NCBI RefSeq assembly: GCF_016827675.1
Contig: NZ_JAERJA010000009.1
Location: forward strand, 62,001 to 126,000
DNA from: Nocardioides limicola
GTDB taxonomy: Bacteria; Actinomycetota; Actinomycetes; Propionibacteriales; Nocardioidaceae
Direction: 5' to 3'
Length of the DNA: 64,000 bases
Below are positions 53,994 to 62,901 of this stretch, in pieces (the stretch's first letter is position 1; every line of letters starts with the position of its first letter). Under the pieces are notes generated by a model. The model made no database searches. It saw only the letters and a list, made by a program, of their open reading frames with translations, and was not told the DNA's origin. Position numbers and translations under genes: made by a program.

Positions 53994-54689
53994 ATGGTCA
54001 CCTTGCACAGCGGCGTCCTCGACAGTCTCGGTCCGCGGATCGTGGACGGAGTCCTGCCGGCCGGCTCGGTGATCACGTTGGAGTGGCTGGGCCACGAGTT
54101 CGGGGTGTCCCGCACCATCGCTCGCGAGGTCGTCCAGGTGTTGGTCTCGATGGGCCTGGTCGAGAGTCGGCGCCGGACCGGGATCCGGGTCCTGCCCGAG
54201 CAGGAGTGGGACGTCTTCGATCCGGCGGTGTTGCGCTGGCGACTCGCCGGGGCCTCCCGAGCCGACCTGCTCAGGCAACTCTCCCAGTTGCGGGCCGTTG
54301 TCGAACCTTCTGCGGCCGCCCTGGCCGCCCGGCACGCCACCGAGGCGCAGCGCACGACCGTCGTCGACCTGGCCACCGCGATGGAGGACACCGGTGCCAG
54401 GGGTGACCTGGCAGCCTTTCTGGAGCACGATGTGGCCTTTCACCGGTTGCTCCTGGAGGCCTCGGGGAACGTGATGTTCGCGGGTCTGTGCGACGTGGTC
54501 GAGGAGGTTCTCCGGGGACGCACCGACCACCAGTTGATGCCTCCCGAGCCCAAGCCCGAGGCCCGCCGGTTGCACGCCATGGTGGCCGACGCGGTGGCGC
54601 AGGCGAGGCCGGACCTGGCCGAGGCAGCGATGACCGCGATCTGCACCGAGGTGCTCACCGAGATGACCTCACTGACCGGCCGAGACTGA
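53994..54689 (+). CDS. gntR: FadR/GntR-family regulator of the gluconate genes
   Basis: This 231-residue regulator has a GntR winged helix (residues 1-70, LGPRIVDGVLPAGSVITLEWLGHEF followed by SRTIAREVVQVLVSMGLVE). Its C-terminal FCD domain (about 85-220) has the metal/ligand-binding pattern EHDVAFHRLLLEASGN (D-x3-H type) and ARRLHAMVADAVAQ. Its place between gntK and gntP makes it the probable gluconate-responsive repressor, acting at the palindrome before gntP. The gene name follows context rather than comparison. Confidence 0.88.
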   Translation: MVTLHSGVLDSLGPRIVDGVLPAGSVITLEWLGHEFGVSRTIAREVVQVLVSMGLVESRRRTGIRVLPEQEWDVFDPAVLRWRLAGASRADLLRQLSQLRAVVEPSAAALAARHATEAQRTTVVDLATAMEDTGARGDLAAFLEHDVAFHRLLLEASGNVMFAGLCDVVEEVLRGRTDHQLMPPEPKPEARRLHAMVADAVAQARPDLAEAAMTAICTEVLTEMTSLTGRD

Positions 54690-54711
54690 GGACTGCAGCT
54701 CAGCGCCACAG

Positions 54712-56166
54712 TCACGCCAGCCCGATCAGTGCAGCCCCGCCCCAGAGCAGCGCCGCGCACCCGAAGGCGCTCAGCCCCAACGTCGTCTCCATCACCGTCC
54801 AGGTGCGCAGCGTGGTCTTCTCGTCCATCCCGAAGAACCGGCTGACCAGCCAGAACCCGGAGTCGTTCACGTGCGAGAGCACGGTGGCGCCGGCGGCGAT
54901 CGCCATCACGATCAGCGCGATCCGGAAGTCGCCGAAGCCGGCCGCTGCCACCGGTGCGGCGATCAGTCCGGCGGTGGTGGTCAGCGCCACCGTGGCCGAG
55001 CCCTGCGCGACGCGCAGTGCAGTGGCGATCAGGAACGCCTGGAGCAGGAGGGGCATCCCCAGATCGGCCAAGGAGTCGGTGAGTGCCTGGCCGATCCCGC
55101 TGACGCGCAGGACGCCGCCGAACATGCCGCCGGCGGCGGTGATCAGGATGATCGAACAGATCGGTGCCAACGACTCGTCGAGGATCTTGCTGGTCTGGCT
55201 CATCGAGCCCTGCCGGCGGCCCAGCAGCGCGATGGCGGCGAGGAGGGTCGCCAGCAGCGCGATCGGAGTGTTGCCGATGAGTCGGAGGGCGTCGGTCAGC
55301 ACCGACTGGCTGATCACCTCGGCCTGGATCAGAGTGGACGCTCCGGTGTTCAACGAGATCAACACCATCGGGGTCAGCAACAGGCCGAGCACCAGTGGGA
55401 ACGATGGGGCGTCAGTGCGCCGCCGGGTCGCCACACCCGCACCGGAACCGGTCGAGGGGCCGTCACTGTCACGGACCGTGCCGTCGTTGTTGCGGACCTG
55501 CCCGAACAGGGCGGTGGGCACGTCGACCTGGATCCGGGCGCCGAGGAAGCCCGCCACCCGGTAGGCGCCGACGTACCAGGAGATGATCGCGACCGGGACA
55601 CCGACGAGCAGGATCACGCCGATGTCGCCACCGAGGCTCACCCCAGCCGCGACCGGACCGGGATGCGGCGGGACCAAGGCGTGCATGGCGGCGAAGGCGC
55701 CGGCAGCCGGCAGTGCGTAGAGCAGCACCGATCCGCCGAAGCGGCGGGCCACGGTGAGGATGATCGGGAGGAAGACGACCAGACCGGCGTCGAAGAAGAT
55801 CGGGAACCCGAAGATCAGCGCCGCCACTCCCAGGGCCATCGGAGCCCGGCGCTCACCGAACCGACCCACCAGGGTGTCGGCGAGCACCTGTGCACCGCCC
55901 GTGATCTCGAGCAGGCGGCCGAGCATCACCCCGAATCCGACCAACAGTGCCACCGCCCCCAGTGTGCTGTTGAACCCGAAGGCGAGTGCGGCCGGGATGT
56001 CGGCCACCGGGATGCCGGCGGCCAGGGCCGTGAGCACGCTGACGAGCACCAGCGACACGAACGCGTGCAGGCGCAGTTTCATGATCAGCACGAGCAGCGT
56101 GGCGACGGCGCCAGCGGCGATGAGCAGCAGCACGGCGGCGCCGTATGCGGGGGTGATTGCTTCCAC
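54712..56166 (-). CDS. gntP: Gluconate:H+ symporter
   Basis: This 484-residue polytopic transporter of the GntP family has 12-14 helices (GFGVMLGRLLEITGGAQVLAD, PIFFDAGLVVFLPII and LVPPHPGPVAAG are family segments). It should take up gluconate for GntK. It is ~35 residues longer than usual because of a hydrophilic cytoplasmic loop (about 220-255, RNNDGTVRDSDGPSTGSG) with Ser/Gly/Thr-rich, repeat-like composition. The start is GTG 56166 behind a GGAG ribosome site. A 19-bp near-palindrome 64 bases upstream is a likely GntR operator. Confidence 0.92.
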   Translation of the reverse strand: MEAITPAYGAAVLLLIAAGAVATLLVLIMKLRLHAFVSLVLVSVLTALAAGIPVADIPAALAFGFNSTLGAVALLVGFGVMLGRLLEITGGAQVLADTLVGRFGERRAPMALGVAALIFGFPIFFDAGLVVFLPIILTVARRFGGSVLLYALPAAGAFAAMHALVPPHPGPVAAGVSLGGDIGVILLVGVPVAIISWYVGAYRVAGFLGARIQVDVPTALFGQVRNNDGTVRDSDGPSTGSGAGVATRRRTDAPSFPLVLGLLLTPMVLISLNTGASTLIQAEVISQSVLTDALRLIGNTPIALLATLLAAIALLGRRQGSMSQTSKILDESLAPICSIILITAAGGMFGGVLRVSGIGQALTDSLADLGMPLLLQAFLIATALRVAQGSATVALTTTAGLIAAPVAAAGFGDFRIALIVMAIAAGATVLSHVNDSGFWLVSRFFGMDEKTTLRTWTVMETTLGLSAFGCAALLWGGAALIGLA

Positions 56167-56229
56167 GTCGGTGTCTCCTGGATCCGGGCGCCTCCGGTGT
56201 GATGGCGCTCACGTCCCACCTACTGTGAC

Positions 56230-56248
56230 GCAAAGGTACTACTTTTGC
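56230..56248. promoter_or_regulatory. Putative GntR operator upstream of gntP
   Basis: GCAAAGGTACTACTTTTGC is a 19-bp near-palindrome with one mismatched pair (arms GCAAAxGTA/TACxTTTGC). On the opposite strand it contains AGTAGTACC, close to the AGTACC-containing sites of corynebacterial gluconate regulators. It lies 64 bases before gntP. Confidence 0.65.
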
Positions 56249-56276
56249 AACCCCCTGGATCGGGGACTCTGCGGCC

Positions 56277-57860
56277 TCACCGGCCGACGTCGAGGAGCTC
56301 GTGCGCCAGGTCGCTGCTGGCCCGGTAGTCGACCTTGCTGACCGGGGTGCGTGGCACCAGTTCGACGAAGAGGATCTCCTTGGGGACCTTGTAGTTGGCG
56401 ATCAGGGCGCGGCAGTGGTCGCGCAGGTCATCGGCGGAGACGGTGGCGCCCTCGCGGCGCTGGACCAGGGCAGTGACCTGCTGGCCCCAGCGCTCGTGGG
56501 GGGTGCCGACCACGGCGGCGTCGAAGACGTCCTCGTGGCGCAACAGCACCGACTCGACCTCCTCGGGGTGCACCTTCTCGCCGCCGGTGTTGATGCTGAC
56601 CGAGCCGCGGCCCAGCACGGTCACCGAGCCGTCGTCCTCTCGGCGAGCCATGTCTCCGGGGATGGCCCAGCGGCGTCCGTCGATCTCCTTGAAGGTGGCC
56701 GCGGTCTTCTCCGGGTCCTTGTAGTAGCCCAGCGGCACCGGCCCGGAGCGCGCCAGCATCCCGGTGACGCCCGGCGGGCAGGGGCGGAACTCGGGGTCGA
56801 AGACCTCGACGTCCTCGGAGACCTGGAAGCGGGGGGCGCCGTGCGCACCCTCGGAGCCGTCATCGACCCGTGATCCGGTGGCGCCGGACTCCGAGGCGCC
56901 ATAGGAGTCGAGGATGAACCGACCCGGCAACGCCTTGCGGATCTCCTCGCGGACCCCCTCCGACAGCGGCGCCGCGCCGTTGGAGACTGCCACCAGACTG
57001 CTCAGGTCCCAGCGGTCCGGCTCGGCGAGGATCGCCTCGGCCACCGGCCGGCCCATCGCGTCGCCGAGGAAGGTCAGCGAGTTCACGCCCGCCGCCTCGA
57101 CGAGGTCCAGGATCTTCTCGGCCTGGAAGTGGGGCTCGGTGTAGAGCGAGACGGTATGACCGGCCACATGCCCGTTGCCCAGGATCCACTGGCTGCCGCC
57201 GTGCATCATCGGCCCGCAGGCGAGCAGCACCATCGGGTTCTCGTTCCCGGCGGCCTCGGTGGCGAGCTGTTCGACCGAGTCGATCGGCGCTCCGTAGCGG
57301 GCGGCGTTCAGAGCCGCCCGGATGATGTCGTCGTGGCGCCAGACGACGCCCTTGGGCTGGCCGGTGGTGCCGCCGGTGTAGAGCACGTAGTGGTCGTCGC
57401 TGCTGCGCCCGTTGCTCGGGCGGTCGGGGGAGGCTGCGGCGAGGAGGGCGTCGTACTCCTCGCCCATCACGATCGTGTGCTTGAGCGTGGGCAGGTCGAG
57501 GCCGGCGACCATCTCCGCGAACTCGGGGGCCACGATCGCGGCCACGCAGTCGGCGTTGTCGTAGAGGTAGGCCAACTCCTCGTGCAGGTACTTGTAGTTG
57601 ACGTTGATCGGCACCGCACGGGCCTTGAAGCAGCCGTAGAGGGCGTCGACCCACTCGATCCGGTTGGGAGCGTGTACGGCGACGTGATCGCCGGGCTGGA
57701 TGCCCAGCCCGGTCAGATGGTTGGCCAGCCTGGTGGCACGCTCGTCGATCTCGGCGTAGGTGTAGGTGCGGCCCATGGTGAAGACGGCGATGCGGTCGGG
57801 CACCGCGTCGGCCATGGCCTCGAGGACGTCGGCAAGGTTCAGGGGAGTGTTCTGGCTCAC
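56277..57860 (-). CDS. Acyl-CoA synthetase, FadD19/steroid-CoA-ligase-like
   Basis: This 527-residue ANL enzyme has the AMP-binding motif VLYTGGTTGQPKGVVWRHDD, typical of the FadD19/FadD17 branch that activates bulky or branched acids. Also present are DSYGASESGATG, RWAIPGDMARREDDGSVTVLGRGSVSINTGGEKVHPEEV and the C-terminal lysine region (TPVSKVDYR). It is strongly reminiscent of mycobacterial FadD19, which loads cholesterol side-chain acids. A KstR-like TAGAAC-GT-GTTCT box lies 18 bases upstream of GTG 57860. No other steroid genes are in the window, so the substrate stays open. Confidence 0.85.
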   Translation of the reverse strand: MSQNTPLNLADVLEAMADAVPDRIAVFTMGRTYTYAEIDERATRLANHLTGLGIQPGDHVAVHAPNRIEWVDALYGCFKARAVPINVNYKYLHEELAYLYDNADCVAAIVAPEFAEMVAGLDLPTLKHTIVMGEEYDALLAAASPDRPSNGRSSDDHYVLYTGGTTGQPKGVVWRHDDIIRAALNAARYGAPIDSVEQLATEAAGNENPMVLLACGPMMHGGSQWILGNGHVAGHTVSLYTEPHFQAEKILDLVEAAGVNSLTFLGDAMGRPVAEAILAEPDRWDLSSLVAVSNGAAPLSEGVREEIRKALPGRFILDSYGASESGATGSRVDDGSEGAHGAPRFQVSEDVEVFDPEFRPCPPGVTGMLARSGPVPLGYYKDPEKTAATFKEIDGRRWAIPGDMARREDDGSVTVLGRGSVSINTGGEKVHPEEVESVLLRHEDVFDAAVVGTPHERWGQQVTALVQRREGATVSADDLRDHCRALIANYKVPKEILFVELVPRTPVSKVDYRASSDLAHELLDVGR

Positions 57861-57877
57861 ACCCCTACTCTGCCCGG

Positions 57878-57891
57878 TAGAACGTGTTCTC
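57878..57891. promoter_or_regulatory. KstR-like operator upstream of the FadD19-like gene
   Basis: TAGAACGTGTTCTC fits the TNNAACNNGTTNNA motif of KstR-type TetR repressors except for the final base. It lies 18-31 bases before the GTG of the FadD19-like ligase, where a repressor would block transcription. Confidence 0.55.
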
Positions 57892-58062
57892 GTCTAGTGG
57901 TTGGCTCAAACAACTGTTCTTGCGGTAGACACACCGCCACCCGCCCCGCAATACCCTTGAGTGCGCTGCGTTCGGACGTTTTACGGCTAGGATTGCTGCC
58001 AATAGGCGGAAATTTCTGGCGTAATCGCTGCATTCGGGCCACGTGGGAGCACTATTCTGACC

Positions 58063-59568
58063 ATGAACGCTGCGTCACATGAACGACACCCTGCTGGCGT
58101 GCTGGAGATCGCGCGAACCAGCACCGACCGCGCTCGTCTGTCTCGCCAGCGTAGAGCAGGTCGGGCGTTGCAACTCGCGCCGGGGATCTATGCGGTCGGG
58201 GCGACGCTTCCGCCCGCGGCGGTTGCGCGTCATCATCTGCTCGCCGTCGTCGCGCACGTCTGGCCTTCCGCGGTCATCTGCGACCGGTCCGCCCTCGCGG
58301 GAGGCCAACCCGTCGACGACTACCTGTTCATCTGCCACCCGCAGCCGCCGCGCGCCACTGCGCTGCGATTGCCGGGAGTGACGGTGGCACCGCGCATCGG
58401 ACCCGGCCCGCTGCCCGGGGACATGCCGATGCCGGAGGGATTGGTCGTCTCCGGTCCAGTCCGGCAGCTCTTGGAGAACATCCCAGCTCGCGGTCGCCCC
58501 GGGAACCCGCCCCGGCTGGCCGGCGTGGAAGCGATCGAAGACAGGATCGAGGAGGAAGCACGTCGTGGCGGGCCCGGGAAGATCGCCCGGATGCTGGAGA
58601 GCCTGGAGGTGATTCGGGGGTCCTTCCCCGAGAGATCGGCCGAGAAGGTGCGGCAACGGCTCGCCGCGCTCGTTGGGACCGCGCTCAGCGACACGCCCGT
58701 TTCCGCGCAGTACGCCGCACGCTTGGGCGGCCAGCCCTACGACCAAGGCCGGCTGGACCTCATCGCGGGCATGATCGAGACGCTTCAACACACACCGCCA
58801 TCACCACGGCCAACCCTCGGCGACCCGAGGCGCTGGGAGTGGGAACCGTTCTTCGAGTCCTACTTCTCCAACTTCATCGAGGGCACTGAGTTCGGCGTCG
58901 AGGAGGCCCGGCAGATCGCAGTCGAAGGCCTGCAGTTCCATGACCGTCCCCAAGACGCGCACGACATCGCCGCGACCTACCGGCTCGTTTCCGACCACCA
59001 GTTGGCCACCCGGGTGCCGCGCACTGGCGACGAACTCGTGGCACTACTGCGCAGCCACCACGCCACGCTGATGGCGGCCCGCCCGGACAAGAACCCCGGC
59101 GAGTTCAAGGCCAGGCCGAACTTCGCCGGAGGCTACGAGTTCGTCTCTCCCGATCTCGTCGAGGGCACCCTCCGTCGCGGGTTCGAGCTCCTCGACGGAC
59201 TCACCGACCCGTTCCAGCGTGCGCTCGCGATGATGCTGTTGCTCACCGAGGCGCATCCCTTCGACGACGGCAACGGCCGAATCGCTCGCATCCTCGCCAA
59301 CGCGGAGCTCTCACACGCTGGTCAGGTCCGCATCATCGTCCCCACCAGCTACCGCAACGACTACATCGCCGGCCTCAACGGGGTGAGCAACCGTGCCGGA
59401 CAAGGCCAGACCCTGATCTCCATCCTTGACTTCGCCCAGCGATGGACAGCGGCCGTGGACTGGTCGACATACGAACTGGCACATCAGCAACTGACCTACG
59501 CCAACGCCTATGTCGACCCCGGCATCGCAGAACGAAGCGGACAGCGTCTGCGCATGCCGGCTCGCTGA
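58063..59568 (+). CDS. Fic domain protein with AbiEi-like N-terminus
   Basis: In this 501-residue protein, residues 1-~110 resemble the AbiEi antitoxin-type winged-helix region (RARLSRQRRAGRALQLAPGIYAVG, VAHVWPSAVICDRSALAGG). The C-terminal half is a Fic domain with complete motif HPFDDGNGRIAR (H398), which transfers AMP or a similar group to a target protein hydroxyl. The inhibitory motif S/T-x-x-x-E-G is present as SNFIEG (residues 269-274), i.e. a class II Fic that restrains itself. No separate antitoxin or AbiEii toxin gene is adjacent. It is divergent from the FadD19-like gene. Anti-phage or stress function is inference. Confidence 0.8.
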   Translation: MNAASHERHPAGVLEIARTSTDRARLSRQRRAGRALQLAPGIYAVGATLPPAAVARHHLLAVVAHVWPSAVICDRSALAGGQPVDDYLFICHPQPPRATALRLPGVTVAPRIGPGPLPGDMPMPEGLVVSGPVRQLLENIPARGRPGNPPRLAGVEAIEDRIEEEARRGGPGKIARMLESLEVIRGSFPERSAEKVRQRLAALVGTALSDTPVSAQYAARLGGQPYDQGRLDLIAGMIETLQHTPPSPRPTLGDPRRWEWEPFFESYFSNFIEGTEFGVEEARQIAVEGLQFHDRPQDAHDIAATYRLVSDHQLATRVPRTGDELVALLRSHHATLMAARPDKNPGEFKARPNFAGGYEFVSPDLVEGTLRRGFELLDGLTDPFQRALAMMLLLTEAHPFDDGNGRIARILANAELSHAGQVRIIVPTSYRNDYIAGLNGVSNRAGQGQTLISILDFAQRWTAAVDWSTYELAHQQLTYANAYVDPGIAERSGQRLRMPAR

Positions 59569-59785
59569 GGCGGCCGGACGTGAGCGGCGTGATTGGTCGA
59601 TGCAATGTGAGTTCGGTGGGTGAGTCGCTCAGTTGGAGATGGACTCGACGGTCGTCTTGTTCTGACCGCACTCGGTGTGGTGCGCGTACTTCGGCATCCG
59701 GCACGCACCGTCAGTCAGCTGCCTGTCTCTCAGCGGCGCGCCCAGTCGTACCTCGATCACGGAGGCAGCGGCAAGGATGGGCCAG

Positions 59786-61609
59786 TTAGACCCAGAAGTG
59801 CCAGATCGCGGTGCTCGTCACCACCATCAGGATCAGGTTCAGCGGCCCCCCGACCTTGGCGAAGTCGGTGAACTTGTAGAGCCCGGTGCCGAAGACCATC
59901 GCGTTGGTCTGGTACCCCACAGGCGAGAGGAAGCTGGTGGAGGCGGCGAACATCACCACCAGGACCATCGCGATCGGGGCGATCTCCAGGCCGGCCGCCA
60001 GCGTCACCGCCACGGGGATCAGGATCGCCACCGACGCGTTGTTGCTGACCACCTCGGTGAGCAGTGTGGTCAGCGCGTAGAGCGCCATCATCACCAGCAG
60101 CGGATGCCAGCCCGCCGCCGGACCGGCGATCAGGCTCCCCAGCCATTCGGCGCCGCCCGACTTGGTCATCGCGATGCCGAGGGGGATCACCCCGGCCAGC
60201 AGGAAGATGACGTCCCAGGCCACGCCCGAGTACAGGTCCTCCTTGATGATGCAGCCGGTGGTCACCATCGCCACCACACCCAGGATCGCGGTCACCACGA
60301 TCGGCAGCGGGGTCAGCGCCGCGCCGGCCACCACGGCCAGCACGATCCCGCCGGTCAGCCACATCCGGCGGCGGTCGAACTCGTCCTCGAACTGGCTCAG
60401 CAGCACCAGATCCGGATGCCGACGCAGTCGGGAGAGACCGTCCTTGGCCACCTCCAGGAGCAGGATCTCCCCGACCCGGAGCCGTTCGTCGCCGAGGCGG
60501 GCCGCGGTCAGGCTCGGCGTCTCGATGCCGACTAGCCTGGCCCGGTAGCGCGTCCAGAAACCGATCGCGCGGGAGCGCTGGCCCGTGTAGAGCAGACGGT
60601 TCCGCACCAGCGCCCGGACCAGGTAGCCCTCCCCATGGGCGACGATCTGGCCGTCCGGATCGGCAAGCACATCGACGGCCTCGTCAGCGATCAGGTCCGC
60701 GATCTGCCTGATGGTGCCGCGGACCTGGACGATGTCCCCGGCCGCCAACTCGACCTGCTCCGGGGCATCCCGGAACGACTTGCCGTCCCTGACCACCTTG
60801 AGCAACTGCACCGAGGAGGCCTTGCGAGAGTCGCCGAGCGACCTGCCCAGCCACGAACTCTCCGGGCGGGCACGCAGTTCGACGACGAACTCCTCCTCGG
60901 CGTCCAGGTCGCCACCGAGGTCCTCCTCGGGCAGCAGGAACCGGCCCACCACCAGGAAGTAGACGAGACCGGTGGCCAGCACGATGAGTCCCACATGGGT
61001 GAACTCGAACATCCCGATCTCGCGTTCGAAGCCGGGGGTGTCGGCCAGGATCGAGGAGGCCAGGATGTTCGTCGAGGTGCCGATCAGGGTCAGCATCCCG
61101 CCCAGCATCCCGAAGAAGCTCAGCGGCATCAGCACCTTGGCGGCGCGCATGCCGAGGGTGCGACACATCTCCAGCGCGAACGGGATCGCCACAGCTACCG
61201 CGGCGGTGTTGTTGACGACGCCGGACATCAGCCCGACCATCGCGGCGGTGACCAGGAACAGGCGGAACTCGGACTGCCCGACGAACGGCAGCAGTCGTCG
61301 ACCCAGGGCGTGCATCAGCCCCGAACGTTGGATCCCGGCCGACAGGATGAACATCGCCAGCACCGTGACGGTGGCCGGGCTGGAGAGACCGGAGAGCCCT
61401 TCGTTCACGTTCGGGAAGGCGCCGGGCAGGTCGATGCCCCGCTCCCGCAGCCACGGCACCCGCTGGACGAGGGGGTCGCCGAGCAGCGGGATCACCATCA
61501 ACGTCACCAGGATCGCCAGCGCGGTCACGTCCAGGGGGAGCTTCTGGCTGGCGAAGAGGTAGAGCGCGCCCGCCACCACGGCGAACACGATCGCGATCTC
61601 GATCGTCAT
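59786..61609 (-). CDS. SLC13/DASS family permease with two TrkA-C domains
   Basis: This 607-residue transporter of the SLC13 (CitM/DASS) family has N-terminal helices to about residue 235, including SGVVNNTAAVAVAIPFALEM (SNT motif variant, NNTA) and GMLTLIGTSTNILASS. Two RCK_C/TrkA-C regulatory domains follow (about 245-420, RARPESSWLGRSLGDSRKASSVQLLKVVRDGK). A second helical half has VVSNNASVAILIPVAV and SFLSPVGYQTNAMV. Such proteins carry sulfate or dicarboxylates; the substrate is unresolved. ATG 61609 is supported by TAGGGT 8 bases upstream. The 217 bases before the Fic gene's stop hold no clear gene. Confidence 0.92.
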   Translation of the reverse strand: MTIEIAIVFAVVAGALYLFASQKLPLDVTALAILVTLMVIPLLGDPLVQRVPWLRERGIDLPGAFPNVNEGLSGLSSPATVTVLAMFILSAGIQRSGLMHALGRRLLPFVGQSEFRLFLVTAAMVGLMSGVVNNTAAVAVAIPFALEMCRTLGMRAAKVLMPLSFFGMLGGMLTLIGTSTNILASSILADTPGFEREIGMFEFTHVGLIVLATGLVYFLVVGRFLLPEEDLGGDLDAEEEFVVELRARPESSWLGRSLGDSRKASSVQLLKVVRDGKSFRDAPEQVELAAGDIVQVRGTIRQIADLIADEAVDVLADPDGQIVAHGEGYLVRALVRNRLLYTGQRSRAIGFWTRYRARLVGIETPSLTAARLGDERLRVGEILLLEVAKDGLSRLRRHPDLVLLSQFEDEFDRRRMWLTGGIVLAVVAGAALTPLPIVVTAILGVVAMVTTGCIIKEDLYSGVAWDVIFLLAGVIPLGIAMTKSGGAEWLGSLIAGPAAGWHPLLVMMALYALTTLLTEVVSNNASVAILIPVAVTLAAGLEIAPIAMVLVVMFAASTSFLSPVGYQTNAMVFGTGLYKFTDFAKVGGPLNLILMVVTSTAIWHFWV

Positions 61610-61647
61610 GTGCCGAAACCCTACGGCTCGCACGGCAGAATGGGCGG

Positions 61648-62382
61648 GTGCCCCTCTATCGCGACGAGGCGATCGTGCTGCGCACCCACAAGTTGGGTGA
61701 GGCCGATCGCATCATCACCATGCTGACCCGCCACCGCGGTCAGGTGCGTGCCGTGGCGCGTGGGGTACGACGTACCAGCTCACGGTGGGGGTCGCGGCTG
61801 GAGCCGTTCACCCACGTCGACCTGCAACTGGCCGAGGGTCGCTCCCTGGACACGATCACCCAGGCCGAGACCCTGTCCCCCTTCTCGGGGCAGTTGGGTG
61901 GCGACTACGAGCGTTACACCTCCGCCTCGGTGATGGCCGAGACCGCTCAGCGCCTGGTCCCGGAGCCGGGGGAGCCGGCGCTGCAACAGTTCCTGCTGCT
62001 CGTCGGCGGCCTGCGGGCGCTGGCGTCGGGGGAGCGGGCCCCCGGTGACGTGCTGGACTCCTACCTGCTCCGTTCACTGGCGGTGGCCGGTTATGCCCCC
62101 ACCTTCGAGACCTGTGCCGGGTGCAGTGCGCCGGGCCCGCACCGGTGGTTCCACGTCAGCGCCGGCGGCGTGCTCTGCGGCAGTTGCCGACTGCCGGGAT
62201 CGGCGAGCCCCACCCCCGAATCGGTGTTGCTGATGGGTGCCCTGCTGACCGGCGAGTGGGCGACCGTGGAGAGCGGGGACGTACGCCACCGCCGGGAGGC
62301 CAGCGGCATGGTCACCGCCTACCTCCAGTGGCACCTGGAGCGAGGTCTGCGGTCGCTGCCGCTGGTCGATCGGGGTCGCTGA
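61648..62382 (+). CDS. recO: DNA repair protein RecO
   Basis: This 244-residue recombination mediator loads RecA with RecR (RecFOR pathway). The OB-fold N-terminus (YRDEAIVLRTHKLGEADRIITMLTR, GVRRTSSRWGSRLEPF) and the zinc-type cysteines (ETCAGCS and LCGSCRL) are diagnostic. The GTG 61648 start lies in the narrow divergent space with the SLC13 gene. The recO-uppS-zur order is the actinobacterial standard, here interrupted by a minus-strand marR. Confidence 0.95.
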   Translation: MPLYRDEAIVLRTHKLGEADRIITMLTRHRGQVRAVARGVRRTSSRWGSRLEPFTHVDLQLAEGRSLDTITQAETLSPFSGQLGGDYERYTSASVMAETAQRLVPEPGEPALQQFLLLVGGLRALASGERAPGDVLDSYLLRSLAVAGYAPTFETCAGCSAPGPHRWFHVSAGGVLCGSCRLPGSASPTPESVLLMGALLTGEWATVESGDVRHRREASGMVTAYLQWHLERGLRSLPLVDRGR

Positions 62383-62404
62383 GCCTGCGCCCGCGTCGAC
62401 GTCC

Positions 62405-62866
62405 CTAGTCGGGGTCGGGGATCTCGTCGTGCTCGATCCACCCGGTCACCGTGTCGTTGAAGCGGGTCAGCGCGCGGGCGAACTCGTCGCGCTCCTGGGC
62501 AGACCAGTCGGCAAGGATCAGGTCGAGCATCTTGCGACGATAGTTCTGCGCCTGGACGACGGCCTCCTCGCCCTCGGGCGTGAGCGCCAGCAGCGAGGCG
62601 CGACGATCCATCGGGTCGGCCTGCTTGGTGGCCAGACCGAGCTTCTCCACCGCTTGCACCTGTCGGGTGATGGTGGACGGGTCCAGGTTGAACGCGGTGG
62701 CGATCGCCCCGAGTCGTTGCGGCCCCTGGGAGTGGATCAGGCGCAGGATCCCGTACGCCGATCGCTCCAGAGCGATGTCCCCCGACGACGTTCGCACGTG
62801 AATGGCCACGGTGCGCCTCAGCAGTGTGAACAGCTGCTGCTCGATCACGTTGTTCGGGTTGGTCAT
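62405..62866 (-). CDS. MarR family transcriptional regulator
   Basis: This 153-residue MarR regulator has the winged helix LGAIATAFNLDPSTITRQVQAVEKLGLATKQADPMDRRASLLALT. It includes the D-x-R wing signature (DPMDRRA) and long dimerisation helices at both ends. ATG 62866 has TATAGT six bases upstream on the minus strand (62873-62878), so the mRNA is leaderless and overlaps the region before uppS. Its insertion between recO and uppS is not the usual actinobacterial order. Targets are unknown; autoregulation and control of uppS are possible. Confidence 0.9.
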   Translation of the reverse strand: MTNPNNVIEQQLFTLLRRTVAIHVRTSSGDIALERSAYGILRLIHSQGPQRLGAIATAFNLDPSTITRQVQAVEKLGLATKQADPMDRRASLLALTPEGEEAVVQAQNYRRKMLDLILADWSAQERDEFARALTRFNDTVTGWIEHDEIPDPD

Positions 62867-62901
62867 GGCGGAACTATAGGCACCGCCTACGCTTCGATGC
62901 T

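Noticed and set aside
58063-59568. Full AbiE type IV toxin-antitoxin pair
   Set aside because: No AbiEii nucleotidyltransferase gene lies on either side; only the AbiEi-like region fused to Fic is present.
59569-59785. Small frames between the Fic gene and the SLC13 gene
   Set aside because: Short, Arg-rich, no start signals; the gap appears non-coding.
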